Positions 1 to 8,271 of a stretch of 64,000 nucleotides of DNA are shown piece after piece. The position numbers and the translations under genes were made by a program. Below the pieces are notes generated by a model. The model made no database searches. It worked only from the letters and a program-made list of their open reading frames with translations, and had not been told where the DNA came from. The DNA is taken from the NCBI RefSeq assembly GCF_035194505.1, contig NZ_CP136573.1, forward strand, positions 1,116,001 to 1,180,000, read 5' to 3'. The stretch's first letter is position 1. Every line of letters begins with the position of its first letter. The DNA comes from Erythrobacter sp. (lineage in GTDB: Bacteria; Pseudomonadota; Alphaproteobacteria; Sphingomonadales; Sphingomonadaceae).

Positions 1-653
1 TGATGGAGCAGGTCGCCAACAAGGGGAACGGCAACTACGCCTATATCGATAGCGCGCTGGAGGCGAAGAAGGTGCTGGGCGAGGAAATGCAGTCGACCCT
101 CTTCACCATCGCCAAGGATGTGAAGATCCAGGTCGAATTCAACCCCGCCGTGATCGCGCAATACCGCCTCGTGGGCTACGAGAACCGCGCGCTGCGCGAG
201 GAGGATTTCGACAATGACCGGGTCGATGCGGGCGATATCGGCGCAGGCCATCAGGTGACCGCGATCTACGAAGTCGTGCCCGTCGGCGGCAAGGGCTGGA
301 TCGCGCCCAGAAGATATGAGGGCCGCTACGAGGACAAGCCCGATGCAGCCGCCGCCGCGAGGCTGGCCGAGGCCGCCAACGTCAAGCTGCGCTACAAGCT
401 GCCGGACGGTGATACCTCGAAGCTGATCGAGCAGGCCGTGCCGTCTGCCGCGCTCAAATCCGCCACCCTGCCGCAGGGCGATTTCGCCTTCGCCGCAGCC
501 GTCGCCGCCTTCGGGCAGGTGCTGCGCGGGGACGAGATGATGATGGGCTTCGGCTTTGACGATATCGGCACACTCGCCGGCACGCAGGAAAACTTCTGGC
601 GGCAGGAATTCCTGCGCCTGAATGCGCTGGCAGGCAGCATGAAGGGCGGCTGA
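1..653 (+). CDS. VWA-domain protein with C-terminal DUF3520 (YfbK-like), 5' truncated by window edge
   Basis: About 216 residues are visible, and the frame is open to the left edge, so this is only the C-terminal part of a larger protein. The sequence (KDVKIQVEFNPAVIAQYRL, then GYENRALREEDF and DAGDIGAGHQVTAIYEVVP) is the typical C-terminal DUF3520 region that follows the von Willebrand factor A domain in YfbK-type proteins. Such proteins are usually membrane-anchored or periplasmic and bind metal through a MIDAS motif, which would lie outside this window. The cellular role is not established. Confidence 0.8.
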   Translation, partial: MEQVANKGNGNYAYIDSALEAKKVLGEEMQSTLFTIAKDVKIQVEFNPAVIAQYRLVGYENRALREEDFDNDRVDAGDIGAGHQVTAIYEVVPVGGKGWIAPRRYEGRYEDKPDAAAAARLAEAANVKLRYKLPDGDTSKLIEQAVPSAALKSATLPQGDFAFAAAVAAFGQVLRGDEMMMGFGFDDIGTLAGTQENFWRQEFLRLNALAGSMKGG

Positions 654-701
654 GGGGCTTTGCGCTGGGGCGCGCGGGCCTGCTAAGGGACGCGCGACTC
701 A

Positions 702-1214
702 TTGGCTCCGGAGATGCCCCAAGTGATCACCACCGATCTCAATTCGCTGCTGCCCTTCATCCTTGCCGGCCTTGTGGTGCTGGCGCTGGCCGGGTGGCTG
801 TTTGCGCGGGCCAATCGCAAGACGACGGTGATCGGCGATGAGCTGCGCGCCAAGGATGTGCTGGACGAAGGGGCCGAACGCGCGCGCCGCAATCAGGCGC
901 TGATCGATGCGGCTCCGGCTGCGGAGAAGCCCGAACCGGCCCCCGCGCCCGCTCCTGCGCCTGCCCCCGCCGCCGCAGACGATCTGTCGCGCATCAAGGG
1001 CCTCGGCCCCAAGCTGGCGGTGCTGCTCGGCGAACTCGGCGTCACCACCTTTGCCCAGATCGCCGCGTGGAGCGACGAGGACGTGACCCACATCGACGCG
1101 CAGCTCGGCCGTTTCGCCGGGCGGATCACCCGCGATCAATGGGTTGAACAGGCCAAATTGCTGAGCGCTGGTGACGAAGCCGGCTTCACCGAGAAATTCG
1201 GCCGAAACGGATAA
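702..1214 (+). CDS. membrane-anchored helix-hairpin-helix protein
   Basis: 170 residues. A single hydrophobic segment lies near residues 13-30 (PFILAGLVVLALAGWLFA), followed by a charged stretch, an Ala-Pro linker of alternating P and A around residues 75-90, and a C-terminal HhH-type domain with IKGLGPKLAVLLGELGV and FAQIAAW. Such domains are found in non-specific nucleic-acid binding proteins and fused to some complex I NuoE-like proteins. The start taken is TTG at 702, with AAGGGA 11 bases upstream. An in-frame ATG at 714 is an alternative and would remove four residues. Function is unknown. Confidence 0.7.
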   Translation: MAPEMPQVITTDLNSLLPFILAGLVVLALAGWLFARANRKTTVIGDELRAKDVLDEGAERARRNQALIDAAPAAEKPEPAPAPAPAPAPAAADDLSRIKGLGPKLAVLLGELGVTTFAQIAAWSDEDVTHIDAQLGRFAGRITRDQWVEQAKLLSAGDEAGFTEKFGRNG

Positions 1215-1284
1215 TATCGGGCAAGGTTTACGTCCAACCCGTGTTACACCTTCATCTGGGATTCGTTAACGCGGGAGAATACCG

Positions 1285-1641
1285 ATGGCATTGCGAATCT
1301 TGGTGGCCGAGGACGAATTCGTCACGGCTTTCGATTTGTGCGACACATTCGAAGAAGCAGGCTACGAAGTGGAAGGTCCGCACGCCGGGATTTCCTCGGC
1401 GATGCTGGCCTGCCAGAAGGCGAAACCCGATCTCGTGATCCTCGATACCGAGCTGTGCGACGGGACCACCTTCGAACTCGCACAGAAGCTGATCGATGAT
1501 CATGTGCCGGTGATCCTGCACTCCGAACGGGCGGACCGCGATGCGCTCGCCGAACGCTTTCCGCAGGCCATAGCGCTGGCCAAGCCCTGCCCGCCCGCCG
1601 ATCTGTTGTGCGCGGTAAGCAAGGTGCTGGCCGACGCGTGA
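1285..1641 (+). CDS. single-domain response regulator (CheY-like receiver)
   Basis: 118 residues and only a receiver domain. The acidic pocket is EDE (residues 9-11), the phospho-acceptor is Asp54 in VILDTEL, and the conserved Lys is Lys100 in LAKP. There is no output domain, so it probably signals through protein-protein contact, as CheY- or Sma0114-like regulators do. The partner histidine kinase is not adjacent. The ATG is preceded by GCGGGAGAAT. Confidence 0.85.
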   Translation: MALRILVAEDEFVTAFDLCDTFEEAGYEVEGPHAGISSAMLACQKAKPDLVILDTELCDGTTFELAQKLIDDHVPVILHSERADRDALAERFPQAIALAKPCPPADLLCAVSKVLADA

Positions 1642-1718
1642 GAATGGGGGCAGGAGATGAAGGCCATCCCTTCCCCCTGCCCCTTGCCCGCCCGCATGAA
1701 CCCTGCGATGGCTAGGCC

Positions 1719-2363
1719 ATGAGCTCGATGAAACTCTACGGCTACTTCCGCTCGTCCACGTCCTATCGCCTGCGCATCGCCCTCAATCTGAAGGGCCTCG
1801 CTTTCGAGAACATCCCCGTCAATCTGGTCACCGCCGAGAACAAGGACGCGAGCTTCACGGCGCGCAATCCCTTCGGCTCGCTGCCGATGCTGGAGGCAGA
1901 CGGGCGTGATCGCGCGCAGTCGATGGCGCTGCTCGAATGGCTCGACGAGGCCTACCCCACGCCCGCCTTCCTGCCCGCCGATATCGAGGCGCGCTACACG
2001 GTGCGCGAACTTGCCTACGGCATCGCGACCGAGATCCACGCGGTCAACAATCTGCCCGTGCTGAAGTATCTCAAGGACGTGCTCGGCCACACGCAGGACG
2101 AGATCGACATCTGGTATCGCACCTGGCTGAAGCGCACGCTCGATCCCATCGAGGCGCGGCTCGCGCAACTCGGCACGGCTGATTTCCTTCACGGCGATGC
2201 GCCCGGCCTGTTCGAGATCGTGCTGATCCCGCAGCTCGCGAATGCGCGGCGCTTTGCCTATGATCTCAGCGCCAGCCCGCACATGACCCGCATCGAGGCC
2301 GCCTGCCTCGCGCTCCCCGCCTTTGCGGCGGCGCACCCCGACAAACAGATCGACGCAAAATAG
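1719..2363 (+). CDS. maiA: maleylacetoacetate isomerase (GST zeta class)
   Basis: 214 residues, the usual length for zeta-class glutathione transferases. The N-terminal thioredoxin-like domain has SSTSYRLRIALNLKGL, matching the SSxSxRVRIAL active-site motif of the class, and a helical C-terminal domain follows. It isomerises maleylacetoacetate to fumarylacetoacetate using glutathione, in tyrosine and homogentisate breakdown. fahA follows after 26 bases on the same strand, which supports the call. Homogentisate dioxygenase is not in this window. Confidence 0.9.
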   Translation: MSSMKLYGYFRSSTSYRLRIALNLKGLAFENIPVNLVTAENKDASFTARNPFGSLPMLEADGRDRAQSMALLEWLDEAYPTPAFLPADIEARYTVRELAYGIATEIHAVNNLPVLKYLKDVLGHTQDEIDIWYRTWLKRTLDPIEARLAQLGTADFLHGDAPGLFEIVLIPQLANARRFAYDLSASPHMTRIEAACLALPAFAAAHPDKQIDAK

Positions 2364-2389
2364 AACAACGTCTTGGGAGGACACCGCAC

Positions 2390-3400
2390 ATGAAGCTCGC
2401 AACCCTCAACAACGGCACGCGCGACGGCAAGCTGGTGGTGGTCAGCAAGGACCTCACGCGCTGCTGCGCGGCGGGCTATATTGCGCCCACCTTGCAGGCC
2501 GCGCTCGATGACTGGAACCGAATTGCCCCCGAACTGGAGGTGCTTGCCCGCGATGTCGAGCACGAGACCGTGCCGTGCGAGCGGTTCCACGAAAGGCAGG
2601 CGCATTCGCCCCTGCCGCGCGCCTACCAATGGGCCGACGGCAGCGCCTATATCAACCATGTCGAGCTGGTGCGGCAGGCCCGCGGGGCCAAGGTGCCCGA
2701 CAGCTTCTATCACGATCCGCTCATGTATCAGGGCGGCTCGGATGCGTTCCTGCCGCCGCGCGGGGACATCCCGCTGGGCGATCCCGCATGGGGCTGCGAC
2801 ATGGAGGGCGAGATCGCCTGCATCACCGATGATGTGCCGATGGGCGTTTCGCCGGAGGAAGCGGCGGGCCACATCAAGCTGCTGATGCTGGTCAATGATG
2901 TGAGCCTTCGCGGGCTCATTCCGGCAGAGCTGGAAAAGGGCTTCGGCTTCTTCCAGTCCAAGCCCGCGAGCGCCTTCTCGCCCGTCGCCGTTACGCCGGA
3001 CGAGCTGGGCGAGGCATGGGCGGACTGCCTCATTCACCTGCCGCTGATGGTGGACTTGAACGGCAAGCCCTTCGGGCGCGCCAATGCGGGGGCGGATGCG
3101 ACCTTCAACCTCGCGCAGCTGGTGGCGCATGCGGCCAAGACGCGCAATCTGAGCGCAGGCACGGTGATCGGCACCGGCACGATTTCGAACAAGGGCGCCG
3201 ATGGCGGCCCGGGCAAGCCGGTGGCCGAGGGCGGCGCGGGCTATTCCTGCATCGCCGAAATCCGCATGATCGAAACCATCGCGGGCGGCGCGCCGGTCAC
3301 CCCCTTCATGGCAGCGGGTGACACGGTGCGGATCGAAATGCGCGATACGCACAACCACTCGATTTTCGGCGCGATCGAGCAGACCGTGGTCGCCGTCTGA
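2390..3400 (+). CDS. fahA: fumarylacetoacetate hydrolase family protein
   Basis: 336 residues. The FAH fold is indicated by YHDPLMYQGGSDAFLPP, the metal-binding acidic motif WGCDMEGEIACITDD (near residues 131-145), and the C-terminal GTISNKGADGGPGKP and MIETIAGG segments. Cleavage of fumarylacetoacetate to fumarate and acetoacetate is expected from the maiA neighbour, which probably shares its transcript. The ATG has a good GGGAGG Shine-Dalgarno nine bases upstream. A different acylpyruvate substrate cannot be excluded. Confidence 0.85.
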   Translation: MKLATLNNGTRDGKLVVVSKDLTRCCAAGYIAPTLQAALDDWNRIAPELEVLARDVEHETVPCERFHERQAHSPLPRAYQWADGSAYINHVELVRQARGAKVPDSFYHDPLMYQGGSDAFLPPRGDIPLGDPAWGCDMEGEIACITDDVPMGVSPEEAAGHIKLLMLVNDVSLRGLIPAELEKGFGFFQSKPASAFSPVAVTPDELGEAWADCLIHLPLMVDLNGKPFGRANAGADATFNLAQLVAHAAKTRNLSAGTVIGTGTISNKGADGGPGKPVAEGGAGYSCIAEIRMIETIAGGAPVTPFMAAGDTVRIEMRDTHNHSIFGAIEQTVVAV

Positions 3401-3409
3401 GGGGGCTTC

Positions 3410-3450
3410 AGGGGGTCATCCGGGCCAAAACCGGCTCTTTTTGACCCCCT
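3410..3450. terminator. hairpin between convergent fahA and ald
   Basis: A 9-bp perfect stem (AGGGGGTCA at 3410-3418, TGACCCCCT at 3442-3450) encloses an inner CCGG/CCGG pairing and a run of five T. It lies ten bases after the fahA stop, between two convergent genes. A terminator serving one or both genes is plausible but unproven, since the T-run is inside the outer stem. Confidence 0.45.
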
Positions 3451-3512
3451 TTGGGTGCAAGTCAGGTGGCACTTGGGTGGCAGTTAGGTGCCACTTGGGC
3501 CCTTATCTTCGA

Positions 3513-3528
3513 TGTTTCACGTGAAACA
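3513..3528. promoter_or_regulatory. parS site 1 (ParB binding site)
   Basis: TGTTTCACGTGAAACA is a perfect 16-bp palindrome identical to the classical chromosomal parS consensus bound by ParB. It abuts the ald stop codon (3529-3531) in the convergent fahA/ald intergenic space. ParB-CTP clamps loaded here would organise the origin region for segregation. An identical site lies at 41603-41618. Confidence 0.92.
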
Positions 3529-4617
3529 TCAGGCCGAAAAGCCCAGTGATTCTGCGACGGCAGCATTGACGATCCGGCCTTCGTGGACGTTGAGGCCGGG
3601 GGCCAGATGCGGGTCTTCCTCGCAGGCCTTCAGACCCTTGTTCGCCAGCGCAAGGCCGAACGGCAGGGTCGCGTTATTGAGCGCATAGGAGCTCGTCAGC
3701 GGCACCGCGCCGGGCATGTTGGCGACGCAATAGTGGATGATCCCGTCGACCTCGTAGGTCGGGTTTTCGTGCGTGGTGGGGTGCGAAGTTTCAAAGCACC
3801 CGCCCTGATCGATCGCGACATCGACCAGCACCGCACGCCGCTTCATGTCGGGCAGCATGGCGCGGGTCACCAGATGCGGAGCGCTCGCGCCGGGGATCAA
3901 CACCGCGCCGATCACCACGTCGGCCTGGGCGACCGCCTGTTCGATCGTGCCGGCGGTGGAAAAGCGCGTGATCGCGCGGCCCTGGAACATCTCGTCGAGC
4001 TGGCGCAGGCGCGGGAGCGAGCGGTCGAAGATCTCGACACTCGCGCCAAGGCCCACCGCCATGCGCGCCGCCTGCGTGCCGACCACGCCGCCGCCAAGCA
4101 CCACCACGCGGGCCGGCAGCACGCCGGGCACGCCGCCCATCAGCGTGCCGCGCCCGCCATTGCTGGCGCGCAGGGCAATCGCTCCGGCCTCGATCGCGAG
4201 CCGTCCTGCCACTTCGCTCATCGGTGCCAGCAGCGGCAGCGCGCCGCCCGGCGCGGTCACGGTTTCATAGGCAATCGCCGAGACGCCCGAGGCCATCAGC
4301 CCGCGCGCCTGATCGGGATCGGGGGCGAGGTGGAGATAGGTGAAGAGGATCTGGCCCTCGCGCAGTTGCACCCATTCGCTGGGCTGCGGTTCCTTGACCT
4401 TCACCACCATCTCCGCCCGGGCGAAGACTTCGGCGGCGGTATCGACCACCTCGGCGCCGGCCTTACGATAGGTATCATCGGACTTGTCGATGCCCAGCCC
4501 TGCGCCACTTTCCACGATCACGCGGTGACCGGCGGCGACATATTCGCGCACCGCTTCGGGGGTGAGGCCGACGCGAAACTCGCTCGGCTTGATTTCCTTG
4601 GGAACGCCGACCAGCAT
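3529..4617 (-). CDS. ald: alanine dehydrogenase
   Basis: 362 residues from ATG at 4617, which has GGAGAG upstream; an 11-residue longer frame from 4647 is less likely. It reversibly deaminates L-alanine to pyruvate and ammonia with NAD. Visible features are GVPKEIKPSEFRVGLTP at the N-terminus, the catalytic Lys region VVKVKEPQ, the catalytic His in TYLHLAP, the Rossmann loop GGGVVGTQAARMAVGLGA, and the C-terminal HPTTHENPTYEVDGI followed by PGAVPLTSSYAL. The length matches the family. The stop codon touches parS site 1. Confidence 0.95.
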   Translation of the reverse strand: MLVGVPKEIKPSEFRVGLTPEAVREYVAAGHRVIVESGAGLGIDKSDDTYRKAGAEVVDTAAEVFARAEMVVKVKEPQPSEWVQLREGQILFTYLHLAPDPDQARGLMASGVSAIAYETVTAPGGALPLLAPMSEVAGRLAIEAGAIALRASNGGRGTLMGGVPGVLPARVVVLGGGVVGTQAARMAVGLGASVEIFDRSLPRLRQLDEMFQGRAITRFSTAGTIEQAVAQADVVIGAVLIPGASAPHLVTRAMLPDMKRRAVLVDVAIDQGGCFETSHPTTHENPTYEVDGIIHYCVANMPGAVPLTSSYALNNATLPFGLALANKGLKACEEDPHLAPGLNVHEGRIVNAAVAESLGFSA

Positions 4618-4712
4618 GATTCTCTCCTCGCGATGCTGCACAAACATCGCTAAAGGAAGCGCAATAAAATTTCAAGTTCGCGCAAGGTCGAACAAACGCA
4701 AGGAAATGTCCG

Positions 4713-6164
4713 ATGACCGCCTATCCCGCTCTCAAAATGCTCATCAACGGTGCATGGATCGAGGCCGGAGAGGCGGGAACCATGGACGTGGTGAACCCGG
4801 CGACCGGCGCGGTGATCGGGCAATGTCCCAAGGCCTCGGCCACACAGCTCGACGCCGCGCTCAAGGCGGCGGGCGATGCCTTCCCCGCATGGAGCTGCAC
4901 GCCGGGGGCAGAGCGTCACGCGATCCTCGTGCGCGCCGCCGCGCTGCTGCGCGAGCGCGCGCCCGCCATCGCCAGCGTCATCACCGCCGAAATGGGCAAG
5001 CCGCGCGCACAGGCGCTGGGCGAGATCACCGGCTCGGTCGATGTGATCCACTTCCTCGGCGAAGAGGCCAAGCGGCGCGGCGGCCGCTTGATCCCGACTC
5101 GCGGCAACCAGTTGATCGCGCAAATGGTGACGCATGAGCCGATCGGCCCTGCGGTGCTGCTCACCCCGTGGAACTTCCCGGTGAACCTCCCCGCCAAGAA
5201 GATCGCGGGCGCGCTCGCCGCAGGCTGCACCGCGATCTTCAAACCGGCCGAGAACACTCCGGCCTCGGCGCAGATGCTGGTGGAATGCTTTGTCGATGCA
5301 GGGCTGCCGGCGGGCGTGCTCAATCTTGTGACCGGCGATCCGGGGATGGTGTCCGAGCATCTCATCGCCTCGCCTGTCACCCGCAAGGTCAGCTTCACCG
5401 GATCGACCGCGATCGGCAAGCAGTTGGGTGCGCTCGCCGCCTCCCACATGAAGCGCTTTGCTCCGGAGCTGGGCGGTCATGCGCCGGTGATCGTCAGCAA
5501 GCACGCCGATTTCGATCGCGCTGTGGCGATGTGCGCGGGCACCAAGTTCCGCAATGCAGGGCAGGTCTGCGTCTCGCCCACGCGCTTTCTGGTGGCGCGG
5601 GAAATCTACGACAGGTTCGTCGCCGAATTCGCTGCCCGCACGGCGAGCCTCAAGGTCGGCGATCCGGGCGCGGACGAGAGCGTCGACATGGGCCCGCTCG
5701 CCCATGCCCGGCGCGTTACGGCGATGGAACAGGTGGTGGCCGATGCCGGGGGGAACCGCGGCGAAGTGGTCACCGGCGGCAAGGCCATCGCCGGCAGCGG
5801 GTTCTTCTTCGAGCCGACTGTCATCGCCAATCCCGCGCCCGACAGCCGCTTCATGACCGAGGAGCCCTTCGGCCCCATCGCCGGGATCGTCCCCTTCGAT
5901 GACATCACCGATGCGGTGCGGATCGCCAACAGCCTGCGCTACGGCCTTGCTGCCTATGCCTTCAGCGGCGATCTCGACGAGGCGCATTACCTTGGGCAAG
6001 CGCTGCGGGCCGGGATGGTGGGGATCAACCAGCTGATCGTGTCATCGCCCGAAACCCCCTTCGGCGGGGTGGGCGACAGCGGCTTCGGATCAGAAGGCGG
6101 CGAGGAAGGCTATCTCGCCTTCACCGATACCAAGCTGGTGATGCTGGCGAAGGCCGGGGGCTAG
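4713..6164 (+). CDS. NAD(P)-dependent succinate-semialdehyde dehydrogenase-type aldehyde dehydrogenase
   Basis: 483 residues, full-length ALDH superfamily. Motifs are the substrate/cofactor tunnel LLTPWNFPVNLPAKKI, the Rossmann segment VSFTGSTAIGKQLG, the general base Glu in FAPELGGHAPV, and the nucleophile Cys in FRNAGQVCVSPTRF. The Cys context and overall sequence are closest to GabD-type succinate-semialdehyde dehydrogenases, but the substrate is not fixed by sequence alone. It is divergent from ald across a 95-base gap, so promoters for both should lie at about 4618-4712. Confidence 0.85.
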   Translation: MTAYPALKMLINGAWIEAGEAGTMDVVNPATGAVIGQCPKASATQLDAALKAAGDAFPAWSCTPGAERHAILVRAAALLRERAPAIASVITAEMGKPRAQALGEITGSVDVIHFLGEEAKRRGGRLIPTRGNQLIAQMVTHEPIGPAVLLTPWNFPVNLPAKKIAGALAAGCTAIFKPAENTPASAQMLVECFVDAGLPAGVLNLVTGDPGMVSEHLIASPVTRKVSFTGSTAIGKQLGALAASHMKRFAPELGGHAPVIVSKHADFDRAVAMCAGTKFRNAGQVCVSPTRFLVAREIYDRFVAEFAARTASLKVGDPGADESVDMGPLAHARRVTAMEQVVADAGGNRGEVVTGGKAIAGSGFFFEPTVIANPAPDSRFMTEEPFGPIAGIVPFDDITDAVRIANSLRYGLAAYAFSGDLDEAHYLGQALRAGMVGINQLIVSSPETPFGGVGDSGFGSEGGEEGYLAFTDTKLVMLAKAGG

Positions 6165-6168
6165 CCGC

Positions 6169-6324
6169 TCAGGGCTTGAGGCGGACAATCCGACCGAGCA
6201 GCGAGGAGCGGCTTTCCATCGGCTGGATCCGACCATAGCGCGCGCGGCGGGAATGCTCGTCCTGTATGCAGACAGTACGGCGCATGGGATCTGGCCCGCT
6301 GGACCAGATAGTCGGTCTTGCCAT
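6169..6324 (-). CDS. small Arg-rich hypothetical ORF
   Basis: A possible 51-residue protein from ATG at 6324, with a good GGGGA Shine-Dalgarno eight bases upstream. It is rich in Arg and has no recognisable domain. It lies in the 264-base space between the ALDH and the lactate monooxygenase gene. Nothing else was seen there. It may be spurious. Confidence 0.25.
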   Translation of the reverse strand: MARPTIWSSGPDPMRRTVCIQDEHSRRARYGRIQPMESRSSLLGRIVRLKP

Positions 6325-6428
6325 GGAATACGTCCCCGAATCGCTGTTTTGTTGTGCCTTGCACGCTAACAGCAATCCTGTGGAAAACCCATATTGATTT
6401 TGGTTAACGCCCTTGCGGATCGGGAAAC

Positions 6429-7595
6429 CTAGCGATCCGTCCGCCGCACCCCCGCGGCCCGCACATCGGCGAGCGTGGGATAGCCGTTAACGGCCATCAA
6501 AAGATCCGCCTCGGCAAGGATCGAGCGCAGCACCCACGCGGCTCCCTCGGCCCCGCCCAGCGCCAGCCCGTAGGTATAGGGCCGCCCCACGCCGACCGCG
6601 CGCGCGCCCATCGCGAGCGCCTTCACTGCATCCGTGCCCGAACGCACCCCGCTGTCGAACAGCACCGGAGTATCGCCGCTCGCCGCCACCACATCTTCGA
6701 GCAGATCGATGGTCGCGATCCCGCCATTGGCCTGCCGCCCGCCGTGGTTCGAACAATAGACCGCGTCCGCCCCGCTATCGACCGCGCGGCGCGCATCATC
6801 GGGGTGGCAGATGCCCTTCAATACGATGGGCAGCTTGGTGACGGACTTGAACCACGCCATGTCCTCCCACGTCAGCACCTGACCGAAAGTCGCCGCCCAG
6901 GTGAAGATCGCGGCGGCCGGATCCTCCTCAGGGGGCTTGGCCAGCAGCGAGCGGAACACGGGATCGGTGAAGTAGTTCTGGAGCACCTTGCCCCGCAGCT
7001 GCGGGAAGTTCGACGCGTTGAGATCGCGCGGCCGCCAGCCGGTCACCCAGGTATCGAGCGTCACCACCAGAGCCTTGTAGCCGGCTTCCTCGGCACGGCG
7101 GATCAGGCTCGTGGCGAGTTCCTTGTTCTTGGGCGTGTAGAGCTGGAACCACGCAGGCGTTTCCCCGCAGGCCTCCTTCACATCCTCCAGCGGATCATTG
7201 GCCAGCGTCGAGGCGCAGAAGGGAACGCCGGTGAGCGCAGAAGCGCGCGCGGCGGCCATGTCGCCGTGGCGGTCCTGCGAGGCTTCGCCATTGAGGCCGA
7301 TGGGGGCCATGAACAGCGGCGTGGGATAGCGGTGGCCGAACAGCTCGATCGACAGGTCGCGGGTCGCGCAATCCACCATCATGCGCGGCACCATGCCCCA
7401 GTGGTGGAAGGCGGCGGCGTTCTGGTCCTGGGTATGCTCGTCCCCGCAACCGCCCGCGACATAATTGGTGAGGCTCGGCCCAAGGGCCTCATGTGCGCGC
7501 TTTTCGAGGGTGGCGAAATCGACCGGGAAGGTCGGCAGGATGCCGCGCAGCCCCGCATTGTAGATCTCGTTCTGCATGCCGCCGAAATTGCTCAT
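6429..7595 (-). CDS. lactate 2-monooxygenase-like FMN-dependent alpha-hydroxy acid oxidase
   Basis: 388 residues from ATG at 7595, with GGGAGAG upstream. The family fold is clear. KGICHPDDARRAV carries the FMN-contacting Lys, SNHGGRQ the active-site His and Arg, and DSGVRSGTDAVKALAMGA with GVGRPYTYGLALGG forms the phosphate-binding part. The N-terminus (NEIYNAGLRG, SYVAGG-like NYVAGGCGDEHTQ) resembles lactate 2-monooxygenase, which turns L-lactate and O2 into acetate, CO2 and water, more than quinone-linked LldD. No lactate permease or LldR is adjacent. Oxidation of another 2-hydroxy acid is possible. Confidence 0.8.
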   Translation of the reverse strand: MSNFGGMQNEIYNAGLRGILPTFPVDFATLEKRAHEALGPSLTNYVAGGCGDEHTQDQNAAAFHHWGMVPRMMVDCATRDLSIELFGHRYPTPLFMAPIGLNGEASQDRHGDMAAARASALTGVPFCASTLANDPLEDVKEACGETPAWFQLYTPKNKELATSLIRRAEEAGYKALVVTLDTWVTGWRPRDLNASNFPQLRGKVLQNYFTDPVFRSLLAKPPEEDPAAAIFTWAATFGQVLTWEDMAWFKSVTKLPIVLKGICHPDDARRAVDSGADAVYCSNHGGRQANGGIATIDLLEDVVAASGDTPVLFDSGVRSGTDAVKALAMGARAVGVGRPYTYGLALGGAEGAAWVLRSILAEADLLMAVNGYPTLADVRAAGVRRTDR

Positions 7596-7638
7596 GGCCT
7601 GTGGTCTCTCCCGGTTTTTTTTGGTCGCATCGCTTGAA

Positions 7639-7665
7639 GCCGAAAACCGGTTCCCACTTTTCGGC
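7639..7665. repeat. REP-like hairpin repeat, copy 1
   Basis: Stem GCCGAAAA (7639-7646) and TTTTCGGC (7658-7665) around the loop CCGGTTCCCAC. The same loop, with a shorter and different stem base, recurs at 26989-27011. Both copies sit about 25-45 bases upstream of a minus-strand start codon and share GGTCGC about 15 bases before the stem. Confidence 0.7.
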
Positions 7666-7722
7666 GCGATACTTATTGGCCGGGAGATTGGGGCCATCAG
7701 CTTGGCCGGGGCAAGCGGTTTT

Positions 7723-8070
7723 TCAGGTGAACAGGCGTTGCAGACGCGGGCGAAGGCGCAGGAAGCGCAGATAGGCTGCCTCCAGCACCCGCAGCACCGC
7801 CGGCGAGCGCGCTGCAAGGCCCAGCGGCCGCAGCACCGGGATCGCGCGCCACATCGCGGCAAAGGCCGCCGCCCCATCATGCACCACCCCGTCCTCCTCG
7901 GCATGGAAGCGCGCCAGCAACGTCGCGCGGTCAATGGGGCAGGACGGGTCTGCGCCAGCCGCGACATCGATGAAGGTGATGCTCCCGCGCTTGTCGAGCC
8001 GCCGCATCAGCGCAATCTCGCGCAGGCACAGCGGACAGGCGCCGTCATACCAGACCTTCACACCGCTCAT
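7723..8070 (-). CDS. DCC-family (DUF393) thiol-disulfide oxidoreductase-like protein
   Basis: 115 residues from ATG at 8070. The N-terminal motif YDGACPLCLREI is the DxxCxxC-type signature of the DCC family, whose members have a thioredoxin-like fold. The ATG overlaps the stop of the upstream DUF2474 gene (ATGA), so this is the last gene of the cydA-cydB-DUF2474 transcript. A redox role linked to the bd oxidase is an inference from position only. Confidence 0.8.
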   Translation of the reverse strand: MSGVKVWYDGACPLCLREIALMRRLDKRGSITFIDVAAGADPSCPIDRATLLARFHAEEDGVVHDGAAAFAAMWRAIPVLRPLGLAARSPAVLRVLEAAYLRFLRLRPRLQRLFT

Positions 8071-8201
8071 GGCGCGATCCACAGGCGGATGATCCAGGCC
8101 ACCGCGCCCAGCACCGCGACACTCGCCGCCCAGATGCCCGCCATCCATGCGAGGCGCTGCCACAAGGGGCCTTCAGGCGGCTGTTCGGGCGGCGCGAGCA
8201 T
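8067..8201 (-). CDS. DUF2474-family small membrane protein of the bd oxidase operon
   Basis: 44 residues, read directly from the sequence. A soluble start (MLAPPEQPPEGPLWQRLAW) is followed by one transmembrane helix (MAGIWAASVAVLGAVAW) and IIRLWIAP. DUF2474 proteins are tiny single-pass proteins encoded just after cydB in CIO-type operons, and are thought to be an extra subunit comparable to CydX. It lies 70 bases after cydB and overlaps the DCC gene by four bases. Confidence 0.85.
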   Translation of the reverse strand: MLAPPEQPPEGPLWQRLAWMAGIWAASVAVLGAVAWIIRLWIAP

Positions 8202-8210
8202 TATTTGCGT

Positions 8211-8267
8211 CCTACCGCTGCGCTACTTGAGCGAGTCTTTTGTTGCCCTATCGCTGCGCTACTTGAG
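8211..8267. repeat. short direct repeat after cydB
   Basis: CCTACCGCTGCGCTACTTGA (from 8211) recurs as CCTATCGCTGCGCTACTTGA (from 8247), 36 bases apart with one mismatch. The pair lies just after the cydB stop (8272) and before the DUF2474 start, so it sits in the operon leader of the small gene. Function is unknown. Confidence 0.6.
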
Positions 8268-8271
8268 GGCA

